Source of the DNA: an uncultured Bacilli bacterium
GTDB taxonomy: Bacteria > Bacillota_I > Bacilli_A > RF39 > UBA660
Length of the DNA: 32,816 bases
Reading direction: 5' to 3'
Assembly (NCBI GenBank): GCA_947623665.1
Contig: CANQHJ010000012.1
Location: forward strand, 1 to 32,816
The translations under genes and the position numbers were made by a program. Under the pieces are notes generated by a model. It made no database searches. It was not told the origin of the DNA and was given only the letters and a program-made list of their open reading frames with translations. Below are positions 30,940-32,816 of this stretch, piece after piece (the first letter of the stretch is position 1; every line of letters starts with the position of its first letter).

Positions 30940-32749
30940 TTTTATTTCTTGCATCAAATTTTTTTCTTTCTTCTGTATTAAGAATCTTTTTACGTAAGCG
31001 TATAAAGTTTGGAGTAATTTCAACAAGCTCATCAAAATTAATATAATCAAGTGCATACTCTAAAGAAATAGGTCTAGGTCTTTTCAAAACTACTGTATGA
31101 TCACTTCCAGCAGCACGCACATTAGTTAAGTTTTTACCCTTAACAACATTAACCGCTAAATCATTATCACGATTACACTCTCCAACAATCATACCCTCAT
31201 AAACATCTACTCCAGGTTCAATAAACATAGTACCTCTATCTTCCAAACTACCAATTGAATAAGCAGTTGATGTACCATTTTCCATAGAAACTAAAACCCC
31301 AAGTTTTCTCTCACCAAAATCAATATCTTCATAAGGTCTATATTCTTTAAAAGTATGATTCATAATACCATAACCTTTAGTCATAGTCATAAAATCAGTT
31401 GAAAAACCAATTAATCCACGAGAAGGAATTGTATAAAGTAATCTCACTTGATTTTCAAAGTTAGTCATATTCTCCATAATTCCACCACGCATACCTAATT
31501 GCTCAATTATAGTACCAACACTCTCTTCTGGAACTTCTATTTGTAACTCTTCATATGGTTCACTCTTAACACCATCTATATCTCTAATAATTACTGTAGG
31601 CTTAGATACTTCAAGTTCAAAACCTTCACGACGCATATTTTCAATTAATATACCAAGATGAAGTTCTCCACGACCAGATACTAAAAATGATTCATTAGTT
31701 GCTGGTTCTACTTTTAAACTAACATCTCTTTGTGTTTCACGATTAAGTCTTTCTTCTATTTTTCTTGCAGTAACTATCTTACCATCCTTACCAACAAAAG
31801 GAGATGAATTAGCACCAAAAGTCATTTGAAGTGTAGGCTCATCAATATGAAGTTTAGGTAAAGCATCCTCTTTCCCAACCTCACAAAGAGTCTCTCCTAC
31901 TGAAATATCCGCAAGTCCTGCAACTGCAATAATATCTCCTGCTTCTGCTTGTTCTATTTCAATACGTTTATATCCATAAAAACCAAATAATTTTTGGATT
32001 CTAAATTGTTTTACTGTTCCATCTAATCTACAACAACTAACCATTTCCCCAACTTTGATTTTACCATTATGAACACGTCCAATACCAATTCTTCCAACAA
32101 ACTCATTATAATCAAGTAAAGCAGGTTGAAATTGTAAATTAGTATTAACATCTCCCTTAGGTTCAGGAATCTCTTCAATTATAGCATCCAAAACATTTTC
32201 AAAACCAGGCTTTTGTGTTGAAACATCACTATCTAAACTAGAAGTTCCATTTAAAGCTGAAGTATAAAGTGTCTTAAATTCAAGTTGACTATCATCCGCA
32301 CCTAACTCAATAAATAAATCAAGTATCTCATCAAGTACTGCATCAACTCTTGCACTCTCTTTATCAACCTTATTAATAACAACAATAGGTTTTACTTTTG
32401 CTTCAAATGCTTTTTTTAAAACAAAACGAGTTTGAGGCATAGGGCCTTCATAAGCATCAACTACAAGTAATACTCCATCAACCATTTTCATAATTCTCTC
32501 AACTTCTCCACCAAAGTCAGCATGTCCTGGAGTATCCATTATATTAATTCTAATACCCTTATAATCAAGCGCAGTAGTTTTTGCTAAAATAGTAATTCCA
32601 CGTTCTTTCTCCAAATCATTAGAATCCATAGAAATATTAGATGTATCTTCATTATCACGAAACATACCAGATGATTTTAAAATACCATCTACAAGTTTAG
32701 TTTTACCATGGTCAACATGTGCAATAATTGCAATATTCCTTTTTTTCAT
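30935..32749 (-). CDS. typA: Ribosome-associated GTPase TypA/BipA
   Basis: About 604 aa, full length. G1 AHVDHGKT, G2 in RGITILAKT, G3 DTPGHADF, G4 NKVD, then EF-G-like domains II, III and V and the TypA-specific C-terminal domain (YGIMNHTFKEY, VKGKNLTNVRAAGSD). The residue after the G1 threonine is Lys (GKTK) where most homologues have Thr. TypA binds ribosomes and helps large-subunit assembly and growth under stress or cold. The ORF-track GTG start lacks spacing from the ribosome binding site; the ATG at 32749 (AAAGAAG 8 bases upstream) is preferred and matches homologue starts. It has its own promoter and terminator. Confidence 0.95.
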   Translation of the reverse strand: MKKRNIAIIAHVDHGKTKLVDGILKSSGMFRDNEDTSNISMDSNDLEKERGITILAKTTALDYKGIRINIMDTPGHADFGGEVERIMKMVDGVLLVVDAYEGPMPQTRFVLKKAFEAKVKPIVVINKVDKESARVDAVLDEILDLFIELGADDSQLEFKTLYTSALNGTSSLDSDVSTQKPGFENVLDAIIEEIPEPKGDVNTNLQFQPALLDYNEFVGRIGIGRVHNGKIKVGEMVSCCRLDGTVKQFRIQKLFGFYGYKRIEIEQAEAGDIIAVAGLADISVGETLCEVGKEDALPKLHIDEPTLQMTFGANSSPFVGKDGKIVTARKIEERLNRETQRDVSLKVEPATNESFLVSGRGELHLGILIENMRREGFELEVSKPTVIIRDIDGVKSEPYEELQIEVPEESVGTIIEQLGMRGGIMENMTNFENQVRLLYTIPSRGLIGFSTDFMTMTKGYGIMNHTFKEYRPYEDIDFGERKLGVLVSMENGTSTAYSIGSLEDRGTMFIEPGVDVYEGMIVGECNRDNDLAVNVVKGKNLTNVRAAGSDHTVVLKRPRPISLEYALDYINFDELVEITPNFIRLRKKILNTEERKKFDARNKN

Positions 32750-32779
32750 ACATTTCACTTCTTTCTTACAACGAGAAAG

Positions 32780-32785
32780 ATTATA
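32780..32785 (-). promoter_or_regulatory. -10 of the typA promoter
   Basis: Minus-strand TATAAT preceded by TGG (extended -10). The -35 region at 17 bases (TAGATT) is poor. Confidence 0.6.
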
Positions 32786-32816
32786 CCATAAATATTAATA
32801 AAAATCTAGAAAAACG

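Noticed and set aside
1-32816. CRISPR arrays, insertion sequences or prophage genes
   Set aside because: No regularly spaced repeats, transposase, integrase or phage structural genes were seen; the only mobile-element-like signature is the tRNA-Cys repeat.

Overview
The window is very AT-rich and strongly strand-biased: apart from an orphan ORF at the left edge, a TspO-family gene and rpmB, every gene is on the minus strand. Strong AGGAGG-type ribosome binding sites, sigma-A-like promoters (often with extended -10 TGn), bL28, the ireB-ruvX-DUF1292-mltG-trmR order, a Bce/Yxd-type peptide-sensing module and a VanZ protein point to a low-GC Bacillota. It is probably a small-genome, gut-type Bacilli lineage, but that placement is inference. 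TGA is used as a stop (ireB/ruvX overlap ATGA; the response regulator ends in TGA), so this is genetic code 11, not the Mycoplasma code.

Left part (1-5.3 kb): an orphan plus-strand gene with its own promoter and terminator, then a membrane-anchored serpin, a Nudix hydrolase, a long acidic low-complexity protein, a metallo-beta-lactamase-fold hydrolase and a divergent GreA-like factor with a hairpin in its leader.

5.4-12.4 kb holds an antimicrobial-peptide sensing/detoxification module resembling B. subtilis yxdJK-yxdLM-yxeA: response regulator, intramembrane-sensing kinase, BceA-like ATPase, BceB-like permease, a VanZ-RDD fusion, a YxeA-family protein and probably one more membrane-anchored protein before a shared terminator. 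An identical inverted repeat, TTACAATTTTGTAA, lies upstream of both the regulator gene and the transporter genes and is the likely operator.

12.4-16 kb: galE with a small membrane protein, a DUF3800-like protein, and an 888-bp unit in which an AAA/ABC-type ATPase gene is bracketed by an intact tRNA-Cys(GCA) and a decayed copy of its 3' half plus terminator. This is a signature of integration or segmental duplication at a tRNA gene.

16-20 kb is envelope-oriented: a triple-LysM protein, a membrane-anchored protein of unknown function, a PH-like protein, a membrane-anchored thioredoxin-fold protein and a phosphodiester-glycosidase-family protein.

20-32.8 kb is mostly core: the ireB operon (ending with a two-TM protein), a GluP-like rhomboid protease, TspO, the dnaE-lspA-rluD operon, rpmB with an acidic tail, an unknown 413-aa protein and typA. 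Several ORF-track starts (serpin, Nudix, YxeA-like, response regulator, mltG, rluD, tspO, lspA, typA) were shortened because the upstream start overlaps the Shine-Dalgarno sequence of the next start.
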